NCBI GenBank assembly: GCA_048621635.1
Contig: JBMCWH010000004.1
Coordinates: 1 to 42,987, forward strand
Length of the DNA stretch: 42,987 bases
From: JBMCWH01 sp048621635
Lineage (GTDB): Bacteria; Patescibacteriota; WWE3; JAUXAW01; JAYEID01
Direction: 5' to 3'
The position numbers and the translations under genes were made by a program. Under the pieces are notes generated by a model. The model saw nothing but the letters and a program-made list of their open reading frames with translations, was not told the DNA's origin and ran no database searches. This document shows, piece by piece, positions 1 through 7,859 of the stretch. Position 1 is the first letter of the stretch; the number at the start of each line of letters is the position of its first letter.

Positions 1-1461
1 ATGAATTTATCAAGCTGTGTTTCTGTATTGGAAAATCATGACCTTCTCTCTTCCTTGGAAGAAGATCTCGGTATCGCTGTTGGTACAGTTCGCGCAGATT
101 CAAGAAAAATTAAAGACGGTGATATTTTTGTTGCTATAACTGGGGAGCATGTTGATGGGCATGATTTTATTAATTCCGCTGTTTCCCAAGGTGCGGCTGC
201 AGTGGTAGGAGAAAAAGACTTAGCTTTAGAGATACCTTATTTACAGGTAAAAGATTCGCGGAAAGCTTGGGCGGTGCTTTGTGCGGAGGAAAACAATAAC
301 CCCCAAAAGAAGCTGGAGATAATTGGTGTCACTGGTACTGATGGGAAAACTACTACCGCTCATTTGATTCAATCTATGCTTATTGCTGGCGGTTACAGAA
401 CTGGTTTGGTGTCTACAGTAACGGCAGATTTAGGTGGAGAAGAAGTTCCCTCTGGGCTACACGTCACCACTCCTGAGCCTCCTCAGTTGTTTACATTTTT
501 GCGTAAGATGGTGGAAAATAACTGTGCTTATGCAGTTTTGGAAACTACATCCCATGGTTTGGATCAAGAGAGAGTTTTTGGTATTCACTTTGCTTTGGGG
601 GTTTTAACCAATATTACTAAGGAGCACTTAGATTATCACCAAACCTTTGAAAATTATAAGAAAGCAAAAGCTAAGCTTTTTCAGCGGTCTGCTATTGCTG
701 TTTTGAATGTGGACGATCCTTCTTACGAGTTTATTGCTGAAAAAGCTAGCGGGAAAGTTGTACCCTATTCCCTGGAGAAAAATTTAGGGTTTAAGGGGGA
801 TTTGGACTATGATCAGGCTATTCTTCCGGGGAAATATAACGAGTCCAATGTTTTAGCTGCGGCAACAGCAGTTGGTCTTTTGGGGGTGGAAGAAGGAGAG
901 ATAAATGAAGGTCTGGCTAATTTCTCTTCCCCGGAAGGGCGGTTTCAGGAAATTGATTTGGAGCAACCGTTTAAAGTGATAGTTGATTTTGCGCATACGC
1001 CTAATGCTTTGGAAAACTTGCTTCGGACAGTCCAATCTGAAATTGATGAGGGTAGATTAATTACTGTCTTTGGTTGTGCTGGAGAGCGTGATTCTGGTAA
1101 AAGATTTCTGATGGGTAAAAATTCTGGGAAACTGGCAGACATTTCTATTTTTACTGCAGAAGATCCCCGGGGAGAAGATATTGAGGATATTTTGGAAGAA
1201 ATGGTTCGCGGTGCGAAGGATTCGGGAGCGGAAGAAGCTGGTTCGAAGAAGCTTAGGAAGAAAATAAGCGAAAACATCTATGTAAAAATCCCCGATCGTG
1301 AGGAGGCAATTAGCTTTGCGATTGATAATGCACAGGAAGGCGACTGGGTTTTTATTTTAGGTAAAGGTCATGAGCAGTCGATGAATATTGGTGGTAAGGA
1401 ATATGAGTGGAGTGATATCGTTGTGGCTAAGGAAGCAATTGAGGATGTTGAATGGAACTAA
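1..1461 (+). CDS. murE: UDP-N-acetylmuramoyl-tripeptide synthetase MurE
   Basis: Mur ligase that adds the third amino acid of the peptidoglycan stem peptide to UDP-MurNAc-L-Ala-D-Glu in the cytoplasm, using ATP. The N-terminal uridine-binding domain has DSRKIKDGDIFVA. The P-loop GVTGTDGKTTT starts at residue 109, and the central domain carries ETTSHGLDQERV and NITKEHLDYH. The C-terminal substrate loop reads EDPR (387-390); the arginine matches the DNPR signature of meso-diaminopimelate-adding enzymes rather than lysine-adding ones, so mDAP is the likelier substrate (inference). Length 486 is normal. The ATG is the first base of the window, so its promoter and any upstream partner (commonly ftsI) cannot be seen. 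It is followed 90 bp later by murC. Family assignment is firm. Confidence 0.96.
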   Translation: MNLSSCVSVLENHDLLSSLEEDLGIAVGTVRADSRKIKDGDIFVAITGEHVDGHDFINSAVSQGAAAVVGEKDLALEIPYLQVKDSRKAWAVLCAEENNNPQKKLEIIGVTGTDGKTTTAHLIQSMLIAGGYRTGLVSTVTADLGGEEVPSGLHVTTPEPPQLFTFLRKMVENNCAYAVLETTSHGLDQERVFGIHFALGVLTNITKEHLDYHQTFENYKKAKAKLFQRSAIAVLNVDDPSYEFIAEKASGKVVPYSLEKNLGFKGDLDYDQAILPGKYNESNVLAAATAVGLLGVEEGEINEGLANFSSPEGRFQEIDLEQPFKVIVDFAHTPNALENLLRTVQSEIDEGRLITVFGCAGERDSGKRFLMGKNSGKLADISIFTAEDPRGEDIEDILEEMVRGAKDSGAEEAGSKKLRKKISENIYVKIPDREEAISFAIDNAQEGDWVFILGKGHEQSMNIGGKEYEWSDIVVAKEAIEDVEWN

Positions 1462-1551
1462 AGCTCTTGTTGAAAATGTTCAAAATATAGGACATGTTGA
1501 ACAAGCGGAGCAGTTCGACATCTTCGACTTCTGTGTAAGCGCTGACTTATT

Positions 1552-2964
1552 ATGATCAATTTCAATTCTGTTCACTTTATAGGTATTGGAGGTTCAGGGG
1601 CTAGTGGTGTGGCTGAACTGTTGCTTAGGGAAGGAAAAAAAGTTTCCGGTTCTGATGTGCGCATTTCTTCTAGAACTAAGCGCCTTGAGGATTTGGGAGC
1701 GGTAGTGTATGAAGGACAAAGAAGGGAAAATGTGAGTGGTGCTGATTTGGTTCTTTACTCGCCAGCTATCCCTGCCCGCGATCCGAATAACCCGGAATTA
1801 TTGGCAGCTAAAGAAGAGAATATCCCTGCCCAAAGTTGGCAAGAGTTTATTGGTAAATATTTTAAACAAACTGGTCGGAAAGGTTTGCTGGTGGCAGGGG
1901 CACATGGGAAAGGATCCACTTGTGCTGTTCTTGCCCAAATTTTAATTACTGCTGGCTTGGATCCCTTTGTTCTTTTGGGTGCGGAAATGGTTTCTTGGGA
2001 TTCAAACTTGCGAGTAGGGGAGGGAGATTACTATATTTTGGAAGCAGATGAATTTGATCGCAACTTTTTCAACTATTACCCTTACGCAGCTGTCCTTTCT
2101 TCTCTAGAATACGAACATCCAGAAACTTATCCTGATTTTTCTTCTTATAAGCAAGCTTTTGTCCAGTTTTTGGGGCGAATTCCGTCTGGAGGATATTTAG
2201 CTGCCTACAATTCAGAAAATACAAAGAGGTTTTTTCAGGAGGAGCTAGTGAGTGTTGATTTTTCTGTGGAAACTTTTGGAGTTGCAGCAGATTGGTCTAT
2301 TGGTAGTTCTACATATCAAAGATTAAAACAAGATTTTTCTGTGGAATATGCCGGTGATCGTTTTGGTGAGTTTACCTTAGGTGTTCCAGCTAAATTTAAT
2401 TTGGAAAATGCGTTGAGTGCTATTGCTTTAGCACATTTTTTGGGTATTTCTAAGCAAGATATTCGGCAGGCTTTGGAGGATTATCAAGGTTTGCATCGCC
2501 GGTTTGAAGTATTGGAAGCAGATGAATGGACTTATGTTTACGATTATGGGCATTCTCCTGAGGCAATTGAAACTGTGATTAGTGAGGCGAGAGAAATATG
2601 GCCGCAAAGAAGGATTGTTTTGGTTTTTCAGCCGCATATGTATTCGCGAACAAAAACGTTTTTTGAGAATTTTGTTACTCAGTTTAAAAAGGCAGATCAG
2701 TTATATCTTTTGGATATTTATGGGGCAAGAGAGACAGGTACAACTAAAGAAACCTTGGTTAGTTCGCAAGAACTAGCGAAAGCTGCTGAAGAGCAGGGAG
2801 TAAAAATAAAGTATGTGCCTAATCCTTTGGAAACAGTTGCGGGGCGAATTGAGCCTGAATTTGCGAAAGATGATGTGGTTATTGTAATGGGAGCGGGTAG
2901 TATTTCTGAAGTTTTCCGAGCATTGAAAGATAAGCGCGGATCTTGGGAGGATTCTCGCGGATAG
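1552..2964 (+). CDS. murC: UDP-N-acetylmuramate--L-alanine ligase MurC (variant P-loop)
   Basis: Mur ligase that should join L-alanine to UDP-MurNAc, the first step of stem peptide assembly. The N-terminal Rossmann loop FIGIGGSGASG, the EADEFDRNF segment, and VYDYGHSPEAIE and FQPHMYSRTKTF near the C-terminus are typical of MurC/Mpl proteins. The ATP loop is unusual: residues 116-123 read GAHGKGST where MurC normally has GTHGKTTT. GKGS is instead the form seen in folylpolyglutamate synthases of the same superfamily. Length 470 is normal. Its position between murE and murB supports MurC over Mpl, but Mpl or another UDP-MurNAc-peptide ligase cannot be excluded. No good Shine-Dalgarno precedes the ATG. 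Confidence 0.9.
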   Translation: MINFNSVHFIGIGGSGASGVAELLLREGKKVSGSDVRISSRTKRLEDLGAVVYEGQRRENVSGADLVLYSPAIPARDPNNPELLAAKEENIPAQSWQEFIGKYFKQTGRKGLLVAGAHGKGSTCAVLAQILITAGLDPFVLLGAEMVSWDSNLRVGEGDYYILEADEFDRNFFNYYPYAAVLSSLEYEHPETYPDFSSYKQAFVQFLGRIPSGGYLAAYNSENTKRFFQEELVSVDFSVETFGVAADWSIGSSTYQRLKQDFSVEYAGDRFGEFTLGVPAKFNLENALSAIALAHFLGISKQDIRQALEDYQGLHRRFEVLEADEWTYVYDYGHSPEAIETVISEAREIWPQRRIVLVFQPHMYSRTKTFFENFVTQFKKADQLYLLDIYGARETGTTKETLVSSQELAKAAEEQGVKIKYVPNPLETVAGRIEPEFAKDDVVIVMGAGSISEVFRALKDKRGSWEDSRG

Positions 2965-2996
2965 GAGATAGTGAGTTCAATAATTCAGTGAATATT

Positions 2997-3908
2997 ATGG
3001 ATATTAACAACAAAATTAAGAAAAACATTACCTTGTCTCCGTATACCACCTTTAAAATTGGTGGCCCTGCTGATTATTTTGTTAAAGTTAAATCTGAACA
3101 AGAGTTGATAGCTGCTATTTGTTGGGCACAGAGAAAAGGAATTGATTTTTTTCTTCTTGGCGGTGGTTCCAATATTTTAGTTGCGGATGAGGGTTTTTCT
3201 GGCTTGGTTATCAAGAATGATTTTGCTCAGTTTACAGTTCTGGAGTGCAATGAAGATTTAAAGGTGCAGGTAAGTTCTGGATTGTCGTTCAGCAAATTTG
3301 TGGAGAAGTTGCTTGCTAAAGGTGTAGATATTGTTTGGAAATTTGCAGGAATTCCTGCTTCGGTTGGTGGCGCGATTTTTACCAATACTCATGGTAAAGA
3401 TGTGTTTATTGGGGATTTTTTGGACGGTGCCCGAGTTTGGCAGCGAGGGGAGATATGTTCGGTGGATAGGGATTGGTTTTCGTTTGGTTATGATTACAGC
3501 TATTTACAAGAGGCTGGTGGGGTTTTGCTGACTGCTACTTTTTCTTTTCCCTTATCGGATAACTTGGAGCAGGTTAGGGAAAGCAAAGCTGAATGGTTGT
3601 TGCAAAGAAAAGAAAAATTTCCGAAAAAGCCATCTGCTGGTTGTGTTTTTCAAAATTTAACTGCAGAAGAAGTGGATGAACTAGGATTACCTACCAGTTC
3701 AGGTGGTTATTTTATTGACAAAGTTTTAGAATTGAAAGGTGAAAGGAGAGGGGGCGCAAAGATTTCGGAGAGGCATGCTAACTTTATTGTGAATACGGGA
3801 GGTGCTACTGCGGAGGATGTGATGGCTCTTATTGATTTGGTCAAGTCGCGAGCAAAGGAACACAGGGTTTCTTTGCAGTTGGAAATTGGTTTGGTAGGCA
3901 TGGATTAA
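2997..3908 (+). CDS. murB: UDP-N-acetylenolpyruvoylglucosamine reductase MurB
   Basis: FAD-dependent reductase that converts UDP-GlcNAc-enolpyruvate to UDP-MurNAc. The N-terminal half has TTFKIGGPADYFV and the FAD loop LLGGGSNILVAD. The middle has FAGIPASVGGAI, and the C-terminal domain has KKPSAGCVFQN, with the serine and cysteine at the usual catalytic site, and RHANFIVN. At about 303 residues it is normal for the short MurB class. ATG 2997 gives a protein starting MDINNKIKKN, close to the usual MurB start. An in-frame GTG at 2988 and an ATG at 2943 inside murC are alternatives. The stop of murC is 32 bp upstream, so the two are probably co-transcribed. A diverged copy of the last 39 bases of this gene lies at 3993-4031. 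Confidence 0.94.
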   Translation: MDINNKIKKNITLSPYTTFKIGGPADYFVKVKSEQELIAAICWAQRKGIDFFLLGGGSNILVADEGFSGLVIKNDFAQFTVLECNEDLKVQVSSGLSFSKFVEKLLAKGVDIVWKFAGIPASVGGAIFTNTHGKDVFIGDFLDGARVWQRGEICSVDRDWFSFGYDYSYLQEAGGVLLTATFSFPLSDNLEQVRESKAEWLLQRKEKFPKKPSAGCVFQNLTAEEVDELGLPTSSGGYFIDKVLELKGERRGGAKISERHANFIVNTGGATAEDVMALIDLVKSRAKEHRVSLQLEIGLVGMD

Positions 3909-3930
3909 AACCCCCTAGTTTAAGAATGTG

Positions 3931-3984
3931 AAGTAGCAAGGTTACTTGCGATAGGGGAATCGCGGATAAATCCGCTACTACAAG
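3931..3984. repeat. Intergenic hairpin repeat, copy 1
   Basis: The segment contains two small palindromes: AGTAGCAAGGTTACT, and the perfect GCGGATAAATCCGC at 3962-3975. It is closely matched by 5626-5678 behind murD, with about four in five bases identical by eye. Both copies sit just downstream of a mur gene. Its role is unknown; it could be a REP-like element or a mobile palindromic remnant. Confidence 0.6.
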
Positions 3985-3992
3985 AGAGATTG

Positions 3993-4031
3993 CACGGAGT
4001 CTCTTTGCAGTTGGAAATTGATTTAGTTGGG
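3993..4031 (+). pseudogene. Diverged duplicate of the murB 3' end
   Basis: This stretch matches murB 3861-3899 at 32 of 39 positions. In the same frame it reads HGVSLQLEIDLVG against HRVSLQLEIGLVG in murB. Several differences are silent (GTT/GTC, TTG/TTA, GTA/GTT), which suggests divergence while still coding. The frame runs on into the hydrophobic peptide at 4050-4118. It is either the tail of a lost second murB or an older murB end displaced by the hairpin repeat. Confidence 0.55.
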
Positions 4032-4049
4032 TTTTTAGGGGAACGAGAA

Positions 4050-4118
4050 ATGGAAGAAGTGGGGATCATTGTTGTGCTGTTAGTTGTCTTTGTGCTGTTG
4101 CTCTTGGTTGATGAGTGA
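4050..4118 (+). CDS. Possible 22-residue single-span membrane peptide
   Basis: A short open frame starts ATG at 4050 and ends TGA at 4116-4118. It encodes MEEVGII followed by an unbroken run of Val, Leu, Ile and Phe, then DE: a compact membrane helix with acidic ends. A purine-rich AGGGG lies about 9 nt upstream. The same frame is open upstream into the murB-like remnant, so it may be a pseudogene tail rather than an independent gene. No family is recognised. Confidence 0.3.
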   Translation: MEEVGIIVVLLVVFVLLLLVDE

Positions 4119-4134
4119 GTTTGTTGTATACGGA

Positions 4135-4171
4135 GGGAACAGGTTCCTTGTCTATTTAAGGGTCTGTTCCC
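4135..4171 (+). terminator. Hairpin behind murB region, terminator-like
   Basis: GGGAACAG (4135-4142) pairs with CTGTTCCC (4164-4171) and is followed by a pyrimidine-rich stretch rather than a pure T run. It sits directly upstream of the murD promoter and probably separates the murE-murC-murB unit from murD. Confidence 0.45.
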
Positions 4172-4192
4172 TGTCTTTCCCGTTTGTCTTAC

Positions 4193-4198
4193 TATAAT
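4193..4198 (+). promoter_or_regulatory. -10 box of murD
   Basis: A consensus TATAAT lies 9 nt before the ATG at 4208. A start site the usual 6-8 nt downstream would leave almost no 5' leader. No clear -35 box was seen. Confidence 0.6.
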
Positions 4199-4207
4199 TG
4201 TAATCAG

Positions 4208-5575
4208 ATGAACGAATTTAAAGATAAAAATATTCACGTGGTTGGTTTAGGTGTGGAAGGTGCTGCACTTGCGGATTACTTTTTGTCTCAAAGCGCACGG
4301 GTTACTGTTCACCACAAGGCAGAACCAGAGAATTTGGAGCAGGATTCTGATTTAAATAAGTTTAAGGAAAAGGGCGCTAAGTTTAGGTTAGGAAAGGATT
4401 ATTTGCAAGGTATAGAGAAGGCAAATTTTGTGGGGATAATACAAAGCGCGTTTTCTTATCTTCATCGAGAAAGTAATCAAAGACTATATGATTTGTACCA
4501 GCGTAACCCGGAAATTTTCTATACAGACCTTAAGATATTTTTTGCAGAATGTCCAGCTACGATAGTAGGAGTTACGGGTAGCAAAGGGAAAACTACTACT
4601 ACTGATCTTTTGGGTAAAATTGTTTCAACAGAACGAAGAGCTTGGGCGCTAGGAAACATTGGTAAATCCCCGCTTACCTTGGTTGACGAACTGTCTGCGG
4701 AAGATGTTGCAATTCTTGAAATTTCCAACTACCAACTAGAATATCTGAAACAAAGCCCTCATATTGCAGTGCTTTTAAACATTACTCCTGATCATCTAGT
4801 GGATTACGGAGGCGATTTTGAAAAGTATCAAAAAGCAAAACAAAGAATTGTTAAATTTCAAAAGCCCGAGGATTTTAAGATTATTAATTTGGATGATCTA
4901 GGTGCCCGCTCTGCAATGGAAATAGGGGAAGGGACTTTGTTTGGTTACAGTTTGGAGCTTATTTCCGAAGGCGTTTTTGTTGAAAATGGAGAAGTCAAAA
5001 TTGCTCGTAAGGGAGAGCTTAAAGAAGTAATTTCTGTTGACCAGCTCCCTTTTCCGGGAAGGCATAATGTAAGCAATTTTCTGGCTGCAACCGCTGCTGC
5101 TTGTTTACTTGGTGTTTCTGTGGATAATATCCGTAAAGTTGCTTGGGAGTATGAGCTTCTTCCTCATCGTTTGGAAGAAGTTAAGATTGTTAAGGGTGTA
5201 AAATTTGTTAACGATTCCAAAGCTACTACTCCTGCTGCAACAAAGGCGGCCTTGAAAAGTTTTCCTGCGGGGAAGATAATTTTAATTGCTGGGGGTAAAA
5301 ATAAAGGATTGCCGGTTGAGGAGCTGGGTAAAGTTATTGATGCCCGAGTTAAGAAATTGATTTTACTTGGGGAAACTGCGGATAAGCTAGCAAATTCCGT
5401 TTCTACAGTTTCTGTAGCTAAAGTAAACTCTCTGGAGGAGGCTGTTGCCCAAGCTTACTCTGCTGCGGAGCAAGAAGATGTTGTTCTTTTATCTCCTGCC
5501 GCAGCTAGTTTTGATATGTTCAAAAACTACAAGGATCGAGGGAACAAATTTAAGGAGATTGTTAACAAGCTCTGA
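4208..5575 (+). CDS. murD: UDP-N-acetylmuramoylalanine--D-glutamate ligase MurD
   Basis: Mur ligase that adds D-glutamate to UDP-MurNAc-L-alanine in the cytoplasm. It has an N-terminal Rossmann segment (NIHVVGLGVEG), a P-loop GVTGSKGKTTTT with the GSKGKT core at residues 124-129, then EISNYQLEYL and NITPDHLVDYGG, and a C-terminal domain with FVNDSKATTPAAT, GGKNKGLP and LLSPAAASFDMFKNYKDRG; the last two are diagnostic of MurD. ATG 4208 is chosen because it gives the conserved start MNEFKDKNIHVVG and lies just after a consensus -10 box; an in-frame start at 4184 would lie upstream of that box. The length of 455 is normal. It appears to be its own transcription unit. Confidence 0.96.
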   Translation: MNEFKDKNIHVVGLGVEGAALADYFLSQSARVTVHHKAEPENLEQDSDLNKFKEKGAKFRLGKDYLQGIEKANFVGIIQSAFSYLHRESNQRLYDLYQRNPEIFYTDLKIFFAECPATIVGVTGSKGKTTTTDLLGKIVSTERRAWALGNIGKSPLTLVDELSAEDVAILEISNYQLEYLKQSPHIAVLLNITPDHLVDYGGDFEKYQKAKQRIVKFQKPEDFKIINLDDLGARSAMEIGEGTLFGYSLELISEGVFVENGEVKIARKGELKEVISVDQLPFPGRHNVSNFLAATAAACLLGVSVDNIRKVAWEYELLPHRLEEVKIVKGVKFVNDSKATTPAATKAALKSFPAGKIILIAGGKNKGLPVEELGKVIDARVKKLILLGETADKLANSVSTVSVAKVNSLEEAVAQAYSAAEQEDVVLLSPAAASFDMFKNYKDRGNKFKEIVNKL

Positions 5576-5625
5576 GAGAGAAATGCGCTTAACGTGGTCT
5601 AAAGTTCGTTGATTCAAGAGCATTG

Positions 5626-5708
5626 AAGTAACAAGTTTACTTGCGATAGGGAGTTGCAGATAAGTCTGCTACTATAAGAGAAATCGCGGATAAATTCGCT
5701 ACTTCAAG
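5626..5708. repeat. Intergenic hairpin repeat, copy 2 with an extra unit
   Basis: Positions 5626-5678 match the repeat at 3931-3984. The palindrome here is GCAGATAAGTCTGC, so both arms changed together (compare GCGGAT/ATCCGC in copy 1), which points to selection for pairing. A further unit with TCGCGGATAAATTCGCTACT follows at 5683-5704. The rest of the gap from murD to the terminator at 5838 shows no gene. Confidence 0.6.
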
Positions 5709-5837
5709 GGTGTGGGGGTAAAGATTGCCTACGCCTTTTTAGATCAGGAGGGAGGAAGTCAAGGCAAAGTTTAACTAAGTGTATTATTCTGATAAGAACG
5801 GCGATTAATAAAGTCCGAGATTATTAATTGGCTAGAT

Positions 5838-5878
5838 AAAAAGGCACACATGGTTTCATGTGTGCTTTTGGTTTTTTT
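5838..5878. terminator. Bidirectional terminator between murD and the reverse-strand gene
   Basis: GCACACATG (5844-5852) pairs with CATGTGTGC (5857-5865) around a four-base loop, with A-rich sequence to the left and a T run to the right. It can therefore end transcripts from murD on the + strand and from the reverse-strand gene that stops at 5885. Confidence 0.85.
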
Positions 5879-5884
5879 TACTAG

Positions 5885-6334
5885 TCAAATTTTGAAGTAA
5901 TGTGTTAGATTTTCTGTTCGGTAGTACCCACGTCGCCTGTTCCACCCTACAGTATGTTGTACTTTCTGTCCGATCCAGGGGAATTTGCGTTGTTCCCATG
6001 TGAGTTCTACTTTGTCAGGGATTTCTAACCTCAAATAGGCTAATGTCTCTTCAGGAATGTGGGAAAACAGCTTTTGTGGGACATCTATTTGGATAAAAAC
6101 ACCCTCTCCTGGGCTGCTATAGTATGCGGTCACTGCGTGGTGTCGAGTTAATCCGGGGTGTGGTAAAGATTCTGGAGTGTGCTTTTTTGCAAGCCGGATC
6201 ACCACTTCTTGTTTGCCCAGAAGGTTTTCTGATTTTACTAAGTGCAGTTTTAGGCTGTTCTTGTTTCTCGGTGCGCCCTTTCCGATAATTTCTCCTACAG
6301 TGTCCCTCAATTTTGAGAGCATCTTTCTAGACAT
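5885..6334 (-). CDS. Conserved-looking hypothetical protein within the dcw cluster
   Basis: This 149-residue basic protein sits on the opposite strand between murD and murF. I do not recognise its family. It has no signal peptide or membrane span, a Lys/Arg-rich first 30 residues (MSRKMLSKLRDTVGEI), and a C-terminal half rich in aromatic and basic residues (WEQRKFPWIG, GWNRRRGYYRTENL), which would suit a nucleic-acid or ribosome-associated protein; that is only an inference. The ATG at 6334 is chosen because AAAGGAGG lies 7 nt upstream; a TTG at 6361 is the longer alternative. A -10 box at 6375-6380 and the bidirectional terminator at 5838-5878 frame it as a monocistronic unit, so it is very likely real. 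Confidence 0.75.
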   Translation of the reverse strand: MSRKMLSKLRDTVGEIIGKGAPRNKNSLKLHLVKSENLLGKQEVVIRLAKKHTPESLPHPGLTRHHAVTAYYSSPGEGVFIQIDVPQKLFSHIPEETLAYLRLEIPDKVELTWEQRKFPWIGQKVQHTVGWNRRRGYYRTENLTHYFKI

Positions 6335-6374
6335 GCCTCTTCCTCCTTTCTTACCCAGCAATCTTGTTGAAACA

Positions 6375-6383
6375 ATTATACCA
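6375..6383 (-). promoter_or_regulatory. Extended -10 of the reverse-strand hypothetical gene
   Basis: On the reverse strand this reads TGGTATAAT, 40 nt from the ATG. The transcript would have a leader of about 30 nt with a strong Shine-Dalgarno, unlike the leaderless genes around it. Confidence 0.6.
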
Positions 6384-6457
6384 TATAGCTTATTGAGAGT
6401 TCGGGGTGGTTTAAGGAGATATGGGTGTAATCTTATTTCGTTTAATTCGTTATTTAT

Positions 6458-6463
6458 TATAAA
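6458..6463 (+). promoter_or_regulatory. -10 box of murF
   Basis: TATAAA ends 11 nt before the murF ATG at 6475. No Shine-Dalgarno is present in the short interval, so translation of a nearly leaderless mRNA is predicted. Confidence 0.5.
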
Positions 6464-6474
6464 ATAAGATAAAT

Positions 6475-7749
6475 ATGCATTTTTCTGAAATTACACGTGT
6501 TACCCAAGATAGTAGAGAAGTTAAGAAAGGCGATTATTTTGTCGCTTGTGTAGGCGAGAATGTGGATGGACATGTTTTTATTGATCAAGCCTTGGAGAAC
6601 GGGGCAGCAGGAGTTTTGGAGGAGGAAGAACTTTATGGATTGGCGAAAGAAAAATTGCAAGCATTTGCCCCTACAGTAGTTGCAATTACTGGTTCGGTAG
6701 GAAAGACAACTACTAAAGAAGCAATTACTGCTGTTTTGGGTGAGGAATACACAGTTGTAAAATCGCCTGAAAATATTAACACTAGGCGAGGGCTTTCTTT
6801 ATTTATCCTCAACAAGTTATCTAAGGATTGCGAAGTATTGGTGGTTGAGATAGGTATGGATAGGTTTGGAGAAATTGCAGAGACCTGCCAAACAATTCCT
6901 CCTAATTTTGCTGTGCTTACTTCTATTAGCGAAACGCATTTGGAAAAATTAGGTAGTTTGGAGAGGATTAAAGAAACTAAGGCAGGAATATTGGACGCGT
7001 TACCTTTGGAAAGTGTGGCAGTCTTGAATGGGAATGATGAGCAGGTGGTTGATGTTTCTGATCGCGCTCCAGGAAAAATTGTTTGGTTTGGTCTAGTTGC
7101 TGAAGAGAGTTTACACCCTTTTTATTCTGCTTGTGAAATAGAGATATCTCGGTCAGGGACAGAGTTTGCTATTTTTGAAAATGGCAGAAAATTAGGTAAT
7201 GCTACTATGCAGATATTAGGGAAGGCGGCGGTTTATTCTGGTACTGCAGCTGCGGCGATAGGGAAAGAATTAAAGCTATCTTTCAGACAGATTGCTGACG
7301 GACTTGTAAGTTTGAAACCTGCACCCCACCGTTTGAACCTTATCCAAACAGGATCAGGAACAACTATTTTGGATGATTCTTATAACGCATCGGATGTATC
7401 TACGTTAGCGGCTTTAGATGTTTTTTCTAGGCTAGAAGCTGATAGAAGAATTGCTGTTCTGGGAGATATGTTGGAACTGGGTTCCCATGAACAGCTAGCA
7501 CATCAGAGAGTGGGCAAGGAAGTGGCAACAGTGGCGGATGTTTTAGTTACAGTAGGTGATTTGGGAGAGATAATTGGTAAGACTGCTGAAAAGCAGGGTT
7601 TGGAAAAAGTATTTTATGCACAGGATGCAGGAGCCTCTTTAAAAATTTTGAGGAAGAAAGTTGGGTTAAAGAAAGGTGATTTGGTTTTGGTCAAAGCTTC
7701 TCACAGTGTGGGGTTGGATGAGGTTGCGCGCGAGCTGGTAACCTGTTAA
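6475..7749 (+). CDS. murF: UDP-N-acetylmuramoyl-tripeptide--D-alanyl-D-alanine ligase MurF
   Basis: Last cytoplasmic Mur ligase; it adds D-Ala-D-Ala to the UDP-MurNAc-tripeptide. Domain 1 has TQDSREVKKGDYFVA. The P-loop AITGSVGKTTTKE has GSVGKT at residues 73-78. KSPENINTRRGLSL and VEIGMDRFGEIAE are MurF signatures, and the C-terminal domain has ILDDSYNASDVSTLAAL, AVLGDMLELG and VLVKASHSVGLDEV. Length 424 is typical. ATG 6475 is supported by the conserved start and by the nearby -10 box. It faces away from the hypothetical gene on the other strand. No ddl gene is in the window, so D-Ala-D-Ala must be made by a gene elsewhere. Confidence 0.96.
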   Translation: MHFSEITRVTQDSREVKKGDYFVACVGENVDGHVFIDQALENGAAGVLEEEELYGLAKEKLQAFAPTVVAITGSVGKTTTKEAITAVLGEEYTVVKSPENINTRRGLSLFILNKLSKDCEVLVVEIGMDRFGEIAETCQTIPPNFAVLTSISETHLEKLGSLERIKETKAGILDALPLESVAVLNGNDEQVVDVSDRAPGKIVWFGLVAEESLHPFYSACEIEISRSGTEFAIFENGRKLGNATMQILGKAAVYSGTAAAAIGKELKLSFRQIADGLVSLKPAPHRLNLIQTGSGTTILDDSYNASDVSTLAALDVFSRLEADRRIAVLGDMLELGSHEQLAHQRVGKEVATVADVLVTVGDLGEIIGKTAEKQGLEKVFYAQDAGASLKILRKKVGLKKGDLVLVKASHSVGLDEVARELVTC

Positions 7750-7843
7750 TTGTTCTTGAAGTGATTTTTTGAGTGGGTAGTTTTTACTGGCGGTTATTCT
7801 GAGAAAACTCCTGAGTTGTGGCTGAAATTAGTGCAAGGGCTTG

Positions 7844-7852
7844 TGTTAGAAT
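7844..7852 (+). promoter_or_regulatory. Extended -10 of the nitroreductase gene
   Basis: TGTTAGAAT ends 7 nt before the GTG at 7860, so the transcript would start at or next to that GTG. This is the main reason for preferring GTG 7860 over GTG 7818. Confidence 0.6.
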
Positions 7853-7859
7853 AAATCTA

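Noticed and set aside
945..1277. A 110-codon frame antisense to murE, and similar antisense frames in ftsZ, ftsQ and ileS
   Set aside because: These are mirror frames of strongly conserved genes without start signals of their own.
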